Source: Rhizobium rosettiformans (GTDB lineage: Bacteria; Pseudomonadota; Alphaproteobacteria; Rhizobiales; Rhizobiaceae). Taken from it: a stretch of DNA of 64,000 bases. The DNA lies in contig NZ_CP032405.1 of assembly GCF_016806065.1 (NCBI RefSeq), positions 2,384,001 through 2,448,000 on the forward strand. The letters are read 5' to 3'. The translations under genes were made by a program, and so were the position numbers. The notes beneath the pieces are model-generated. The model was given only the letters and a program-made list of their open reading frames with translations. It ran no database searches and was not told where the DNA came from. The stretch's first letter is position 1; every line of letters begins with the position of its first letter. Below are positions 10,251 to 19,484 of the stretch, in pieces.

Positions 10251-10310
10251 TGTCTAATCCCTCGATCAAATGACATTCGCGGACCGCAGAGCGGGTCCGC
10301 ATCGATACTG

Positions 10311-10337
10311 TTAGCACTCGCCCTTGGTGAGTGCCAG
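10311..10337 (-). promoter_or_regulatory. CIRCE operator of groESL (HrcA site)
   Basis: TTAGCACTC (10311-10319), nine bases, then GAGTGCCAG (10329-10337). The first arm is the exact CIRCE consensus and the second matches its first six bases of GAGTGCTAA. HrcA binding here represses groESL until heat shock. It overlaps the expected transcript start region just downstream of the -10 box. Confidence 0.92.
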
Positions 10338-10345
10338 CGAGGTTG

Positions 10346-10374
10346 AGATAAGAACAGCGCTCGGCCGAGTCAAG
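10346..10374 (-). promoter_or_regulatory. Predicted groESL promoter
   Basis: On the minus strand a CTTGAC -35 hexamer (10374-10369) is followed after 17 bases by TTATCT (10351-10346). The CIRCE operator lies immediately downstream, the usual arrangement. The -35 CTTGA is also shared by alphaproteobacterial RpoH promoters, but the -10 looks closer to the housekeeping type. Confidence 0.6.
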
Positions 10375-10400
10375 CGAGCGCGTGAAAAAAGGACTGGTGA

Positions 10401-11756
10401 ATGCCGGCGAATTCCACCGACATCCACGCAAGTGAAGTTTCCCTGCAGCCCCAGGTTTCGCCTGCATTTCCCGAGTTGGTCTCGGCCTTCGCCCGCATCG
10501 GCCTCATGTCCTTTGGTGGTCCAGCGGCGCAGATTGCGCTGATGCACAAGATCTGCGTCGAGGAAAAGCGCTGGATCGACGAGGACCGTTATCTGCATGC
10601 CCTGAATTATTGCATGCTGCTTCCGGGGCCCGAAGCCCAGCAGCTTGCGACCTATATCGGCTGGCTGTTGCACGGCGTACGCGGCGGCATCGCCGCGGGT
10701 CTGCTCTTCGTCGCTCCGGGTCTGGCCGTCATTCTTGTTTTGTCTGGCCTCTATGCGGTCTATCAGGAGGCGAGCCTGGTCACGGGCCTGTTCTTCGGCC
10801 TTAAGGCGGCGGTTCTCGCGATTGTCGTGGAAGCTGTGGTCCGGATCGGCAAACGGGCCTTGAAGAGCGGTTTCCATCGCGGCCTCGCGGCGGCCGCCTT
10901 CATCGCGCTTTTTCTCTTTTCTCTGCCGTTTCCGCTAGTCGTCCTTGCGGCAGCCCTGGCGGGCCTCGTTCACGCCCGAGGCACCACCTCGGCCGCCGTC
11001 GAGATCACCGAAGAAGTGCGGGCAAGACCACCGCTTCTCGGCCAGATCGCAACGCTGCTGTTCTGGGTCGCCGTCTGGCTGGCACCCCTGCCACTTCTGT
11101 GGCTACTGCTGGCGGAAACGGCACTTCCCGAAATCCAGAGCTTCTTCTCGAAGATGGCGCTCGTCACCTTCGGCGGCGCCTATGCCGTGCTCGCCTATGT
11201 CGCGCAGGTCGCCGTCGATCACTATGCCTGGCTGAAACCCGGCGAAATGCTCGATGGTCTGGCGCTGGCCGAAACGACGCCGGGACCGCTGGTTCTCGTG
11301 CTCTCCTATGTCGGTTTCCTCGCCGGCTTCCGGGAAAGCGGCACGCTTGACCCGCTCGTCGGCGGTCTCCTCGGTGGCCTGATCGCGGCTTGGGCCACCT
11401 TCATCCCAAGTTTCATCTGGATCTTCGCCGGCGCTCCCTATATCGAGCGGCTGCGTGGTAACCGGCTCCTCAGCGCAGCCCTCTCCGCCATCACCGCCGC
11501 TGTGGTCGGCGTCATTCTGAACCTGGCCGTGTGGTTCGCGCTGCACGTGATCTTCACGGAGGTCGAGCCGGTCGTACTCGCCAGGCTCGGCCCGCTCACC
11601 CTCTCCCTGCCGCATCCCACCTGGTCATCGCTTGACTGGCAGGCACTGGTCATCGCCGTGCTCTCCGCAGTCATGATCTTCCGCTTCCACCTTGGCATCG
11701 GCAAGACGCTTCTGGTTGCCGGCGCGCTTGGTCTCGCGGCGCGTTTCCTGCTCTGA
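10401..11756 (+). CDS. chrA: Chromate transporter ChrA, two-domain form
   Basis: A 451-residue inner-membrane protein of the CHR family, which exports chromate in characterised members. It contains the two homologous halves of long-chain ChrA: the first with FARIGLMSFGGPAAQIALMH and LPGPEAQQLATYIG, the second from about residue 235 with FFSKMALVTFGGAYAVLAYV and ETTPGPLVLVLSYVGF. About ten hydrophobic segments are visible. There is no chrB regulator beside it. Transcription diverges from groESL, so its promoter overlaps the CIRCE neighbourhood. Confidence 0.93.
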   Translation: MPANSTDIHASEVSLQPQVSPAFPELVSAFARIGLMSFGGPAAQIALMHKICVEEKRWIDEDRYLHALNYCMLLPGPEAQQLATYIGWLLHGVRGGIAAGLLFVAPGLAVILVLSGLYAVYQEASLVTGLFFGLKAAVLAIVVEAVVRIGKRALKSGFHRGLAAAAFIALFLFSLPFPLVVLAAALAGLVHARGTTSAAVEITEEVRARPPLLGQIATLLFWVAVWLAPLPLLWLLLAETALPEIQSFFSKMALVTFGGAYAVLAYVAQVAVDHYAWLKPGEMLDGLALAETTPGPLVLVLSYVGFLAGFRESGTLDPLVGGLLGGLIAAWATFIPSFIWIFAGAPYIERLRGNRLLSAALSAITAAVVGVILNLAVWFALHVIFTEVEPVVLARLGPLTLSLPHPTWSSLDWQALVIAVLSAVMIFRFHLGIGKTLLVAGALGLAARFLL

Positions 11757-11865
11757 AGCGCTGCGAGCAGCCGGAGCAATTTCGATCTCCGGCGCTCTTG
11801 CCCCTTGCCTTGCCGCCCGTCCTTTGCCATGTCACCGGTCACACTTTGACCAGTCAGGACAGACG

Positions 11866-12714
11866 ATGACCCGCAGCATTTCCACCCTCGGCGACGTGAC
11901 CGGCTCCTATGATGTCATCCTCTGCGATGTCTGGGGCGTGCTGCACAATGGCATCGATGCCTTTCCGCTCGCCGGTGAAGCGCTGACGGCAGCCCGCGAA
12001 AAGGGCCTGACGGTGGTGCTGATCACCAATTCGCCGCGTCCGGCCATCGGCGTCATTCCGCAATTGCGCGCCATCGGCGTTCCCGACACGGCTTACGACC
12101 GCATCGTCACCTCGGGTGACGTCACCCGCACACTGATCGCTGCCGGCCCGAAGAAGGTGTTCCTGCTTGGCCCCGAGCGTGACATGCCGCTCTTCGACGG
12201 GCTCGACGTGACGGTTGTCTCGGCAGACGAAGCCGATTGCGTCGTTTGCACCGGTTTCTTCGACGACGAAGTCGAGACGCCCGAAGATTACCGCGACATG
12301 CTGACCGCCTTCGTCGCCCGCAAGGTGCCGTTCATCTGCGCCAACCCGGATCTCGTGGTCGAGCGTGGGCACCGCATCATCCCTTGCGCTGGCGCAGTCG
12401 CTGCTTTCTACACCGCACTCGGTGGCGAGACCCGCATTGCCGGCAAGCCGCACAGCCCGATTTATGAAGCGACGCTGGCGGCTGCCCGCGAAGCCCGCGG
12501 CGAGTTCGACAAGTCCCGCGTGCTTGCCATCGGCGACGGCATGCCGACCGACGTCAAGGGTGCGGTGGATGCAGGCCTCGATCTCCTCTACATCTCTGGT
12601 GGCATTCACGCTGCCGACTACGCGACGAACAATGTGACCGACGAGGCCCGCCTTAAGCTTTTCCTCGACCGGGAAAAGGTCGCGCCTCAATTCTGGATGC
12701 ACAGGCTGGCATGA
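11866..12714 (+). CDS. HAD-superfamily hydrolase, TIGR01459/NagD-like
   Basis: A 282-residue HAD phosphatase of the class IIA type. The nucleophile motif is CDVWGVLHNG (about residues 20-29; the usual DxDGT is here DVWGV, which is normal for this subfamily), the second motif is VLITNSPRP, and the C-terminal KPHSPIYEATL and IGDGMPTDVKGAVDAGLD complete the site. The substrate is unknown. The start is the ATG at 11866, preceded by an AGGACAGACG stretch; upstream in-frame starts would overlap chrA. It lies 14 bases before ribF, and the pair is probably co-transcribed. Confidence 0.88.
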   Translation: MTRSISTLGDVTGSYDVILCDVWGVLHNGIDAFPLAGEALTAAREKGLTVVLITNSPRPAIGVIPQLRAIGVPDTAYDRIVTSGDVTRTLIAAGPKKVFLLGPERDMPLFDGLDVTVVSADEADCVVCTGFFDDEVETPEDYRDMLTAFVARKVPFICANPDLVVERGHRIIPCAGAVAAFYTALGGETRIAGKPHSPIYEATLAAAREARGEFDKSRVLAIGDGMPTDVKGAVDAGLDLLYISGGIHAADYATNNVTDEARLKLFLDREKVAPQFWMHRLA

Positions 12715-12727
12715 GGCGGGACCTGCG

Positions 12728-13708
12728 ATGACCGTCTTTCACCGCAATGAGAAGAAAGAGCCGCTGCCATCAGCCCTGCGCGGTGGCGTGGTCGCAATCG
12801 GCAATTTCGATGGCGTGCATCGCGGTCATCAGGCAGTCTTGAGCCGTGCGCTGGAGCGCGCGGAAGCGCTTGGCGTTCCCGCCTTGGTCCTCACCTTCGA
12901 GCCGCATCCGCGCACTGTTTTCAACCCCGACAAGCCGGTCTTCCGTCTGACGCCGCCGCCCCTTCGCGCCCGCATCCTCGAGGCCATGGGTTTCCATTCG
13001 GTGATCGAATATCCCTTCGACCGGGAATTCTCGCAGCGCTCGGCCGAGGATTTCGTCCAGTCGATCCTGGGCGAATGGCTGGGTGCGAAAGAAGTCGTGA
13101 CCGGCTTTGATTTCCATTTCGGCAAGGGCAGGGAAGGCGGCCCCGCCTATCTCATGCAGGCCGGCAGCCGTCATGGTTTTGGTGTCTGCCTCGTGGATGC
13201 CTTCCGCGACGAGGGAACCGAGGTCATTTCCTCGAGCCGCATCCGCGGCCTGATCGCAGATGGCGACGTCGCCCAGGCGGCCGGTCTCCTCGGCTATCGC
13301 TATACGGTCGAGGCGGAAATCATGAAGGGCCAGCAGCTCGGCCGCACGCTTGGCTTCCCGACTGCCAACATGCATCTGCCGCCGGAAGCAACGCTCAAGC
13401 CTGGCATCTATGCCGTCCGCTTCCGCCGCCCCGACGGCATCATCCGTGATGGCGTCGCGAGCTTCGGCTATCGCCCGACGGTCACCAGCAATGGCGACCC
13501 CTGGCTCGAGACCTTCGTCTTCGATTTCTCCGGCGATCTCTACGGCGAAATCTGTTCGGTTTCGCTCTTCGGCTTCTTGCGCGACGAGTGGAAGTTCGAC
13601 GGGCTGGATCCGCTCGTCGCCCAGATCCGCAAGGATGCGGAGGAGGCGAGAGCGCTTCTCGCGGGCGTCAAGCCAATTGGCGCCCTCGACGCTGCCATCG
13701 CGTTCTGA
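12728..13708 (+). CDS. ribF: Bifunctional riboflavin kinase / FAD synthetase
   Basis: A 326-residue enzyme making FMN and then FAD. The N-terminal adenylyltransferase domain shows GNFDGVHRGHQAVL (about residues 25-38) and the ISSSRIRGLI motif; the C-terminal riboflavin kinase domain shows GQQLGRTLGFPTANMHLP and PGIYAVRF. Length and domain order are standard. No FMN riboswitch is apparent upstream. Confidence 0.96.
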   Translation: MTVFHRNEKKEPLPSALRGGVVAIGNFDGVHRGHQAVLSRALERAEALGVPALVLTFEPHPRTVFNPDKPVFRLTPPPLRARILEAMGFHSVIEYPFDREFSQRSAEDFVQSILGEWLGAKEVVTGFDFHFGKGREGGPAYLMQAGSRHGFGVCLVDAFRDEGTEVISSSRIRGLIADGDVAQAAGLLGYRYTVEAEIMKGQQLGRTLGFPTANMHLPPEATLKPGIYAVRFRRPDGIIRDGVASFGYRPTVTSNGDPWLETFVFDFSGDLYGEICSVSLFGFLRDEWKFDGLDPLVAQIRKDAEEARALLAGVKPIGALDAAIAF

Positions 13709-13751
13709 GGCACCTCGGTCTCGCCGATTTGAATTGCCGCCTGGCATTGTC

Positions 13752-13775
13752 TCACATATGGATGCGCCTATGTGA
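13752..13775 (+). promoter_or_regulatory. Perfect inverted repeat TCACATA-N10-TATGTGA upstream of the YeeE/YedE genes
   Basis: Seven-base arms TCACATA (13752-13758) and TATGTGA (13769-13775) separated by ten bases give a 24-base dyad, about one and a half to two helical turns long, ending 24 bases before the likely start codon of the transporter gene. There is no T-run, so a terminator role for ribF is unlikely. It has the shape of an operator for a dimeric repressor, but I cannot match it to a named regulator. Confidence 0.6.
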
Positions 13776-13799
13776 TTGATCCCCCGTGTCAAAGCGGGA

Positions 13800-14243
13800 A
13801 TGCCGGAGTTTGTCTTGACCGAATTCACCCCCCTGATGTCCTTTGCCGGTGGCCTGCTGATCGGCCTCTCGGCGCTCCTCCTGATGCTCACCTGGGGCCG
13901 GATTGCCGGCATGACCGCGATCATCGGCGGCATCCTGCCGCCGCTCGGTTCTGACTGGAAATGGAAGGCCGCCTTTCTCGCCGGGGCGATCCTTGCGCCG
14001 CTTGCCCTGACGCTCGGCGGCTACGAGGTCGAGTATTCGGTGCCGGTCTCAACGACCGCTCTCGTCGTCGGCGGCCTGATCGCCGGCATCGGCGTTACCT
14101 TCGGCTCGGGCTGCACCTCCGGCCACGGCATCTGCGGCATGGCGCGCCTGTCGCGCCGCTCGATTGCGGCCACCGCTACCTTCATGGCATTCGCCATCCT
14201 GACCGTCTTCCTCATCCGCCACGTCTTCGGGGTCACGATCTGA
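13800..14243 (+). CDS. YeeE/YedE-family sulfur transporter, first half
   Basis: A 147-residue membrane protein with about four helices and the family signature GSGCTSGHGICGMARLSRRS, in which the conserved cysteine in SGCTSGHG takes part in thiosulfate or sulfide-derived sulfur uptake. The ATG at 13800 follows AAAGCGGGA; a TTG at 13815 with GGAG upstream is an alternative start. It is translationally coupled to the second half (TGATG at 14241-14245). In rhizobia such split pairs occur in sulfide and biofilm-related regulons, but no persulfide dioxygenase or ArsR regulator is next to it here. Confidence 0.88.
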   Translation: MPEFVLTEFTPLMSFAGGLLIGLSALLLMLTWGRIAGMTAIIGGILPPLGSDWKWKAAFLAGAILAPLALTLGGYEVEYSVPVSTTALVVGGLIAGIGVTFGSGCTSGHGICGMARLSRRSIAATATFMAFAILTVFLIRHVFGVTI

Positions 14244-14689
14244 TGCGCTTTCTCCTGGTCTTCCTGATCGGTGCCCTCTTCGGAACCGGTATCGCCCTTT
14301 CCGGCATGGCAAACCCTGCCAAGGTGCTCAACTTCTTCGATCTTGCAGGCAGTTTCGATCCGAGCCTCGCCTTCGTCATGGCGGGAGCGTTGTCCGTTGC
14401 AGCTCCCGGCTATGCGATCCTTTTCCGGATGCGCGAGAAGCCACTCTTCGACCAGTCCTTCCGCCTGCCCAAGGCGAGCGCCATCGATGCGAAACTGATT
14501 GGCGGCTCGGCCGTCTTCGGCATCGGCTGGGGCATTGCCGGCTTCTGTCCTGGCGCCTCGATCCCCGCACTCGGCCTCGGCCACAGCTCCGCGGCGATAT
14601 TCGTTGTGGCCCTGCTCGTCGGGATCCTCATCGCCCGTAGGCTGGCCAAGGCCGAATTTTTTGCCGATGCGGCCGGTCGATCGGGCTGA
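14243..14689 (+). CDS. YeeE/YedE-family sulfur transporter, second half
   Basis: A 148-residue membrane protein homologous to the C-terminal half of full-length YeeE/YedE. It shows FGTGIALSGMANPAKVLNFFD and GWGIAGFCPGASIPALGLG, the latter carrying the second conserved cysteine (FCPG). It starts with an ATG overlapping the stop codon of the preceding gene. The two polypeptides probably assemble into one sulfur-compound channel in the inner membrane. Confidence 0.88.
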   Translation: MRFLLVFLIGALFGTGIALSGMANPAKVLNFFDLAGSFDPSLAFVMAGALSVAAPGYAILFRMREKPLFDQSFRLPKASAIDAKLIGGSAVFGIGWGIAGFCPGASIPALGLGHSSAAIFVVALLVGILIARRLAKAEFFADAAGRSG

Positions 14690-14790
14690 GTTGTTCCCGG
14701 TATCCTCACGACCGTCTCTGCTTGACGCCTGGCACACATTGACGCCTAGTGCGCCCAGCAAATCACTTGAGACAGCCCGAAAGGCATCCC

Positions 14791-15030
14791 ATGGCCATGA
14801 CGCCGCGTAGACCCGTAAACCCGAAGGATGCCGCCGAGGCGCTGTTCAAGCCCGTGAAAAAGCCGGCAGCCCCGGTTGTCGAGCGCCGCGCGGCACCCGA
14901 CGTCAAGGAACTCGTCTCGATCAAGCTCGACAGCGCAGTGCTCTCCCATTTCCAGAAGGACGGCCCCGGCTGGCAGGACCGCATCAACGACGCCCTGCGT
15001 GCGGTCGTCGAGGCAGACGGCGGCGAGTAA
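14791..15030 (+). CDS. BrnA/DUF4415-like solitary antitoxin
   Basis: A 79-residue protein with a basic, Pro/Ala-rich N-terminus and a C-terminal ribbon-helix-helix segment (VSIKLDSAVLSHFQKDGPGWQDRINDALRAVV) characteristic of BrnA/DUF4415 proteins. These normally neutralise a BrnT RNase toxin encoded directly upstream; there is no such gene here, as the upstream gene is a sulfur transporter. It could be an orphan antitoxin or a stand-alone DNA-binding protein. The ATG at 14791 gives the best start. Confidence 0.82.
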   Translation: MAMTPRRPVNPKDAAEALFKPVKKPAAPVVERRAAPDVKELVSIKLDSAVLSHFQKDGPGWQDRINDALRAVVEADGGE

Positions 15031-15069
15031 AACCGCGGTCGAACTGACGAGGCAAGGCAGGAGCAATGG

Positions 15070-15339
15070 TCAGGCGACTATTTCCCGTCGCTCTGCAAAC
15101 ATCTGTTCGGCATCGTCTGCCGCGACGACCTCTCCGGCAGCCACGTCTTCGCGGCCACGCGCAACCTTGGCCTCCAGAAACTGACGATAGCTGCTATCGA
15201 CCTTCTGGCGCTCGACGTAGTGTTCGACCATCTCCCGCAGCGCTGCGGCTTCAGACGTCTGCGCGGAGGTAACCGCGGCAGCGAATTCATCGGCCAGTTT
15301 TGCCTCGATGTCGATTTGAATATGCGCCTTGCGCGTCAT
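15070..15339 (-). CDS. ParD/RelB-like solitary antitoxin or small regulator
   Basis: An 89-residue protein, MTRKAHIQIDIEAKLADEFAAAV at the N-terminus, with a predicted helix-rich body and a C-terminus containing VARGREDVAAGEVV, as seen in antitoxins of ParDE-type stability systems. No toxin gene follows: the next 40 bases lead into the convergent BrnA-like gene. The toxin may have been lost, or the partner lies elsewhere. Confidence 0.7.
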   Translation of the reverse strand: MTRKAHIQIDIEAKLADEFAAAVTSAQTSEAAALREMVEHYVERQKVDSSYRQFLEAKVARGREDVAAGEVVAADDAEQMFAERREIVA

Positions 15340-15657
15340 GGCACTTCCGTTCTGCCGTCAAAATGGCTCAGGACCTGCAGTTGTGAAATGAGTTTAGGCG
15401 TGTCGTTTCGACCTCTCCATCTCGCCCATCTTGCCCCTTCCTTTTGCCGCGAAAAACCCCTAAAGAACGCGGCAACATGACGTATCTTTCGGCGGCCCGG
15501 ATCATTCGAATTATTGGCCCGGCCCTCCCGGTGGCTTGAAGAGCTGCGGGAAGGTCCGGGTTTTTGGCGTTGGGTCTGAAAGCTCGGCGCCCGCTTGCCG
15601 CCAATCCATGACATAATTCCGCGACCGCTTGAGGTCGCCCCATCCGATGGCTGATCC
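15340..15657. other. Interval upstream of ileS
   Basis: About 320 bases between the divergent antitoxin-like gene and ileS. I see no credible gene. A T-box or other leader structure is not recognisable; alphaproteobacterial synthetase genes seldom have one. It presumably carries the ileS promoter. Confidence 0.5.
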
Positions 15658-18636
15658 ATGACCGATACCCCTGAAAAGATCGACTACTCCAAGACCCTCT
15701 ATCTGCCTGAGACCGAATTCCCGATGCGCGCCGGCCTTCCCCAGAAGGAGCCGGAAATGGCGGCGAAGTGGAAGCAGATGGGTCTCTACAAGAAGCTGCG
15801 CGCCTCGGCCGCCGGCCGCGAGAAATTCGTCCTGCATGACGGCCCGCCCTATGCCAACGGCAACATCCATATCGGCCATGCGCTGAACAAGGTGCTGAAG
15901 GATGTCATCACCCGCTCGTTCCAGATGCGCGGCTTCGATAGCAACTACGTGCCCGGCTGGGACTGCCACGGCCTGCCGATCGAATGGAAGATCGAAGAAA
16001 AGTATCGCGAAAAGGGCAAGGACAAGAACGAGGTCCCGGTCAACGAATTCCGCAAGGAATGCCGCGAGTTTGCGCAGGGCTGGATCAACATCCAGTCGGA
16101 CGAGTTCCGCCGCCTCGGCATCGAGGGTGACTTCGACAATCCCTACACGACCATGGCCTTCCACTCGGAAGCCCGCATCGCCGGCGAACTCCTGAAGATC
16201 GCCATGTCCGGACAGCTTTACCGTGGCTCCAAGCCGATCATGTGGTCGGTCGTCGAGCGCACGGCGCTGGCCGAGGCCGAAGTGGAATATGCCGAGGTCG
16301 AGAGCGACACGATCTGGGTGAAGTTCCCTGTGAAGGATGTGCGTGGGGCATTGCAGCTCCGGGGAGGCGATGGTGCGCATGCAGTCGCTGATGCGGTGGC
16401 CGACACTAAGGCGCTGAACGAGCTTTTGCAGGCCTCCGTCGTCATCTGGACCACCACCCCCTGGACCATCCCCGGCAACCGCGCGATCTCCTACTCCTCG
16501 AAGATCGAATACGGTCTCTACGAGATCACGGAAGCCACGAACGATTTCGGTCCGCAGCCGGGCGAAAAGCTGATCTTCGCCAAGCGCCTTGCCGAAGACG
16601 CAGCAAACAAGGCCAAGGTGACCTTCAAGCTGGTCCGCGACGTGACCGGTGCCGAACTTGGCGCCATCACCTGCGCCCATCCGCTGGCCGACCTTGGCTA
16701 CACCTTCGCCGTGCCCATGCTCGATGGCGACCACGTCACCGATGACGCCGGTACCGGTTTCGTCCACACCGCGCCGTCCCACGGTCGCGAAGACTTTGAA
16801 GCCTGGATGGCAAACGTCCGTGCACTGGAAGCCCGTGGCATCGACGTGAAGATCCCGTTCCCGGTCGATGATGCCGGCTTCTACACGGAAGACGCGCCGG
16901 GCTTTGGCCCCTCGGCCGAAGGCGGTGCTGCCCGTGTGCTCGACGACAACGGCAAGAAGGGCGACGCCAACAAGCGCGTCATGGATGCCTTGATCAAAAC
17001 GAACAATCTCTTTGCCCGTGGCCGCATCAAGCACGAGTATCCGCATTCCTGGCGCTCCAAGAAGCCGGTCATCTTCCGCAACACGCCCCAGTGGTTTGTC
17101 TACATGGACAAGGAACTCGGCGACGGCACGACGCTGCGCACCCGCGCCTTGTCTGCCATCGACCAGACCCGCTTTGTCCCCGCCGGCGGCCAGAACCGCC
17201 TGCGCGCCATGATCGAGCAGCGTCCGGATTGGGTTCTTTCTCGTCAAAGAGCATGGGGTGTCCCGATCTGCGTGTTCGCCGATGCCGAAGGCAATGTTCT
17301 GCAGGATGAGAAGGTCAATGCCCGCATCCTCGAAGCCTTCGAAGTCGAGGGTGCCGATGCCTGGTTCGCTGAAGGTGCCAAGGAACGCTTCCTGGCCGGC
17401 GAGCATGACGGCGAAAAGTGGCAGATGGTCACCGACATCCTCGATGTCTGGTTCGACTCTGGCTCGACCCACACCTTCACGCTGGAAGACCGCCCGGACC
17501 TGAAATGGCCGGCGGACGTCTATCTGGAAGGCTCCGACCAGCATCGCGGCTGGTTCCATTCCTCGCTGCTCGAAAGCTGCGCCACCCGCGGCCGCGCGCC
17601 CTACAATGCCGTCGTCACCCATGGCTTCACGATGGCGGAAGACGGTCGCAAGATGTCGAAGTCGCTCGGCAACACGGTGACGCCGCAGGAAGTCATGAGC
17701 CAGTCCGGCGCTGATATCCTGCGCCTCTGGGTGATGAACACCGACTATTGGGAAGATCAGCGTCTCGGCAAGACGATCATCCAGACCAATATCGACAGCT
17801 ACCGCAAGATCCGCAACACTGTTCGTTGGATGCTCGGCACACTCGCCCATGATCATGGCGACGAGATTGCCTATGCCGATCTGCCGGAACTCGAAAAGCT
17901 GATGCTGCATCGCCTGGCCGAGCTCGACCAGATCGTCCGCAAGGGCTACGACGAATTCGACTTCAAGCGCATCGTCCGTGCTCTCAGCGACTTCGCCAAT
18001 GTCGAACTCTCGGCCTTCTACTTCGACATCCGCAAGGACACGCTGTATTGCGACGCCCCGTCGAGCCTGAAGCGCCGCTCGGCCCTCTTCGTCATCCGCA
18101 AGCTCTTCGACTGCCTGGTCCTGTGGTTTGCGCCGATGATGCCGTTTACGACGGAAGAGGCCTGGCTGTCGCGTGACCCGAACGCCGAGTCGGTGCATCT
18201 CGAACAGTTCCCGACTGTTCCGGCCGAGTGGTCAAACGAGGCTGTTGCCGAGAAGTGGAAGGGCGTTCGCGCCGTCCGCCGTGCCGTCACCGGCGCGCTC
18301 GAAATCGAGCGCAAGGAAAAGCGCATCGGCTCCTCGCTGGAAGCAGCCCCGGTCGTGCATGTCGCCGATGCCGAGCTTCTGAAGGCGCTCGATGGGCTCG
18401 ACTTCGCCGAGATCTGCATCACCTCGGATATCCAGGTCGTGGCAGGTGAAGGTCCGTCGGAAGCCTTCCGTCTGGACGATGGCACCAAGGTCGCGGTCGA
18501 GCCAAAGCTGGCAGAGGGCACGAAATGCGCCCGCTCCTGGAAGATCACCAAGGATGTGGGTTCCGATCCTGATTATCCTGACGTGTCGGCCCGCGATGCA
18601 CAGGCGCTGCGCGAGCTCGCTCAGGCGGCCGGATAA
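15658..18636 (+). CDS. ileS: Isoleucyl-tRNA synthetase
   Basis: A 992-residue class I synthetase that charges tRNA-Ile and edits misactivated valine. The HIGH motif is at residues 71-74 ([10 protein letters not shown]) and KMSKS at about 665-669 ([10 protein letters not shown]). The CP1 editing domain shows [13 protein letters not shown] and [19 protein letters not shown]. The C-terminal anticodon-binding helices follow, and the zinc-binding cysteine cluster of eubacterial long forms is not evident. Length fits rhizobial IleRS. Confidence 0.98.
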   Translation: MTDTPEKIDYSKTLYLPETEFPMRAGLPQKEPEMAAKWKQMGLYKKLRASAAGREKFVLHDGPPYANGNIHIGHALNKVLKDVITRSFQMRGFDSNYVPGWDCHGLPIEWKIEEKYREKGKDKNEVPVNEFRKECREFAQGWINIQSDEFRRLGIEGDFDNPYTTMAFHSEARIAGELLKIAMSGQLYRGSKPIMWSVVERTALAEAEVEYAEVESDTIWVKFPVKDVRGALQLRGGDGAHAVADAVADTKALNELLQASVVIWTTTPWTIPGNRAISYSSKIEYGLYEITEATNDFGPQPGEKLIFAKRLAEDAANKAKVTFKLVRDVTGAELGAITCAHPLADLGYTFAVPMLDGDHVTDDAGTGFVHTAPSHGREDFEAWMANVRALEARGIDVKIPFPVDDAGFYTEDAPGFGPSAEGGAARVLDDNGKKGDANKRVMDALIKTNNLFARGRIKHEYPHSWRSKKPVIFRNTPQWFVYMDKELGDGTTLRTRALSAIDQTRFVPAGGQNRLRAMIEQRPDWVLSRQRAWGVPICVFADAEGNVLQDEKVNARILEAFEVEGADAWFAEGAKERFLAGEHDGEKWQMVTDILDVWFDSGSTHTFTLEDRPDLKWPADVYLEGSDQHRGWFHSSLLESCATRGRAPYNAVVTHGFTMAEDGRKMSKSLGNTVTPQEVMSQSGADILRLWVMNTDYWEDQRLGKTIIQTNIDSYRKIRNTVRWMLGTLAHDHGDEIAYADLPELEKLMLHRLAELDQIVRKGYDEFDFKRIVRALSDFANVELSAFYFDIRKDTLYCDAPSSLKRRSALFVIRKLFDCLVLWFAPMMPFTTEEAWLSRDPNAESVHLEQFPTVPAEWSNEAVAEKWKGVRAVRRAVTGALEIERKEKRIGSSLEAAPVVHVADAELLKALDGLDFAEICITSDIQVVAGEGPSEAFRLDDGTKVAVEPKLAEGTKCARSWKITKDVGSDPDYPDVSARDAQALRELAQAAG

Positions 18637-18637
18637 G

Positions 18638-18699
18638 GGCAGTTTGAGGAAATGTGACCGGATGATTTGCGCTTTCGCGGGTCATCCGGTAAAACTGCC
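18638..18699 (+). terminator. Nested inverted repeats after ileS
   Basis: Two nested perfect pairs: GGCAGTTT (18638-18645) with AAACTGCC (18692-18699) and ACCGGATGA (18657-18665) with TCATCCGGT (18682-18690). The structure begins right after the ileS stop codon and could fold as one long interrupted hairpin. There is no strong T-run, so it may be a 3' stabiliser or a small repeat element. Confidence 0.6.
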
Positions 18700-18783
18700 T
18701 GAAAATGGCCGAAATCGACCGGCAGGGCTGGTCGCTAGCATTCGGCATGACTGATGTAACTGCGGCGAGGCTGGTAGGCATTC

Positions 18784-19416
18784 ATGAATTCGGCATATCT
18801 GTTCAGAGTTGGCCTCGGTCTGGTTGGTCTCTTCGGCGTGACGGCAGGTTTGTCCGGCTGCGTCGGCAGCCCGACCTACGGCACGGACAAGACGGCGATG
18901 GAGCAATTGGTGGACGACGTCGGCTCGGCCGTGTCGATCGCGCCGCGCGAGCCCGCCAACAAGGGCACGAAGTACAATCCCCGTCCTGACCTCGTGCTGC
19001 CTCCGGGCGGTACGCAGACGGCAGGGCTCGTCGCGCCGCAGCAGTCGGTAGCAAGCCGCGAAGCGAACCCGCAATGGGTTGAATCGCCGGAAGAAGCCCG
19101 CGAACGTCTCGTTGCCGAGGCGGATGCGAATGCAGACAACCCGCGTTATCGCTCGCCGTTGCTCGCCGGTTACGGCACGGCCGGCACGATGACCGAGACA
19201 CAGAAATGGCAGGCCTTCCGCGACGCGCGCGCCCTGCAGAAGGGCGCCTATCTCGACCAGCGTCGCCTGCTTTCGGATCCGCCGACCGAATATCGCCAGA
19301 CCCAGGACGTGGCCCTGAGCGATTTGGGCGAGCCGGAAGCCAAGAAGGAAAAGCGCCGCAAGGCCGAAGCCAAGGCGGCGCGTCAGGGCAGCTCCTGGTG
19401 GATGCCCTTCCAGTAA
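18784..19416 (+). CDS. Putative lipoprotein of unknown function
   Basis: A 210-residue protein with a lipoprotein signal peptide (FRVGLGLVGLFGVTAGLSGC, lipobox LSGC, cysteine near residue 26). The mature part is Pro/Ala-rich and disordered-looking, with VLPPGGTQTAG and a Lys/Arg/Ala-rich C-terminus (KKEKRRKAEAKAARQGSSWWMPFQ). No enzymatic domain is visible. It lies 148 bases after ileS, an arrangement I believe is common in rhizobia, where it is annotated as a hypothetical lipoprotein. Confidence 0.8.
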   Translation: MNSAYLFRVGLGLVGLFGVTAGLSGCVGSPTYGTDKTAMEQLVDDVGSAVSIAPREPANKGTKYNPRPDLVLPPGGTQTAGLVAPQQSVASREANPQWVESPEEARERLVAEADANADNPRYRSPLLAGYGTAGTMTETQKWQAFRDARALQKGAYLDQRRLLSDPPTEYRQTQDVALSDLGEPEAKKEKRRKAEAKAARQGSSWWMPFQ

Positions 19417-19484
19417 GTCTTCTTCGATATCGTGATTTTCAGGGCAGGGCGGAAACGGCCTGCCCTTTTGCTTGAGGTGCCACC

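Noticed and set aside
12600..12760. FMN riboswitch upstream of ribF
   Set aside because: Only 13 bases separate ribF from the preceding gene, and no conserved RFN-element boxes are visible.
15511..18198. A minus-strand open frame of 895 codons opposite ileS
   Set aside because: It is the mirror frame of a highly biased, GC-rich gene; ileS on the plus strand has complete synthetase motifs, and the antisense product has no recognisable domain.
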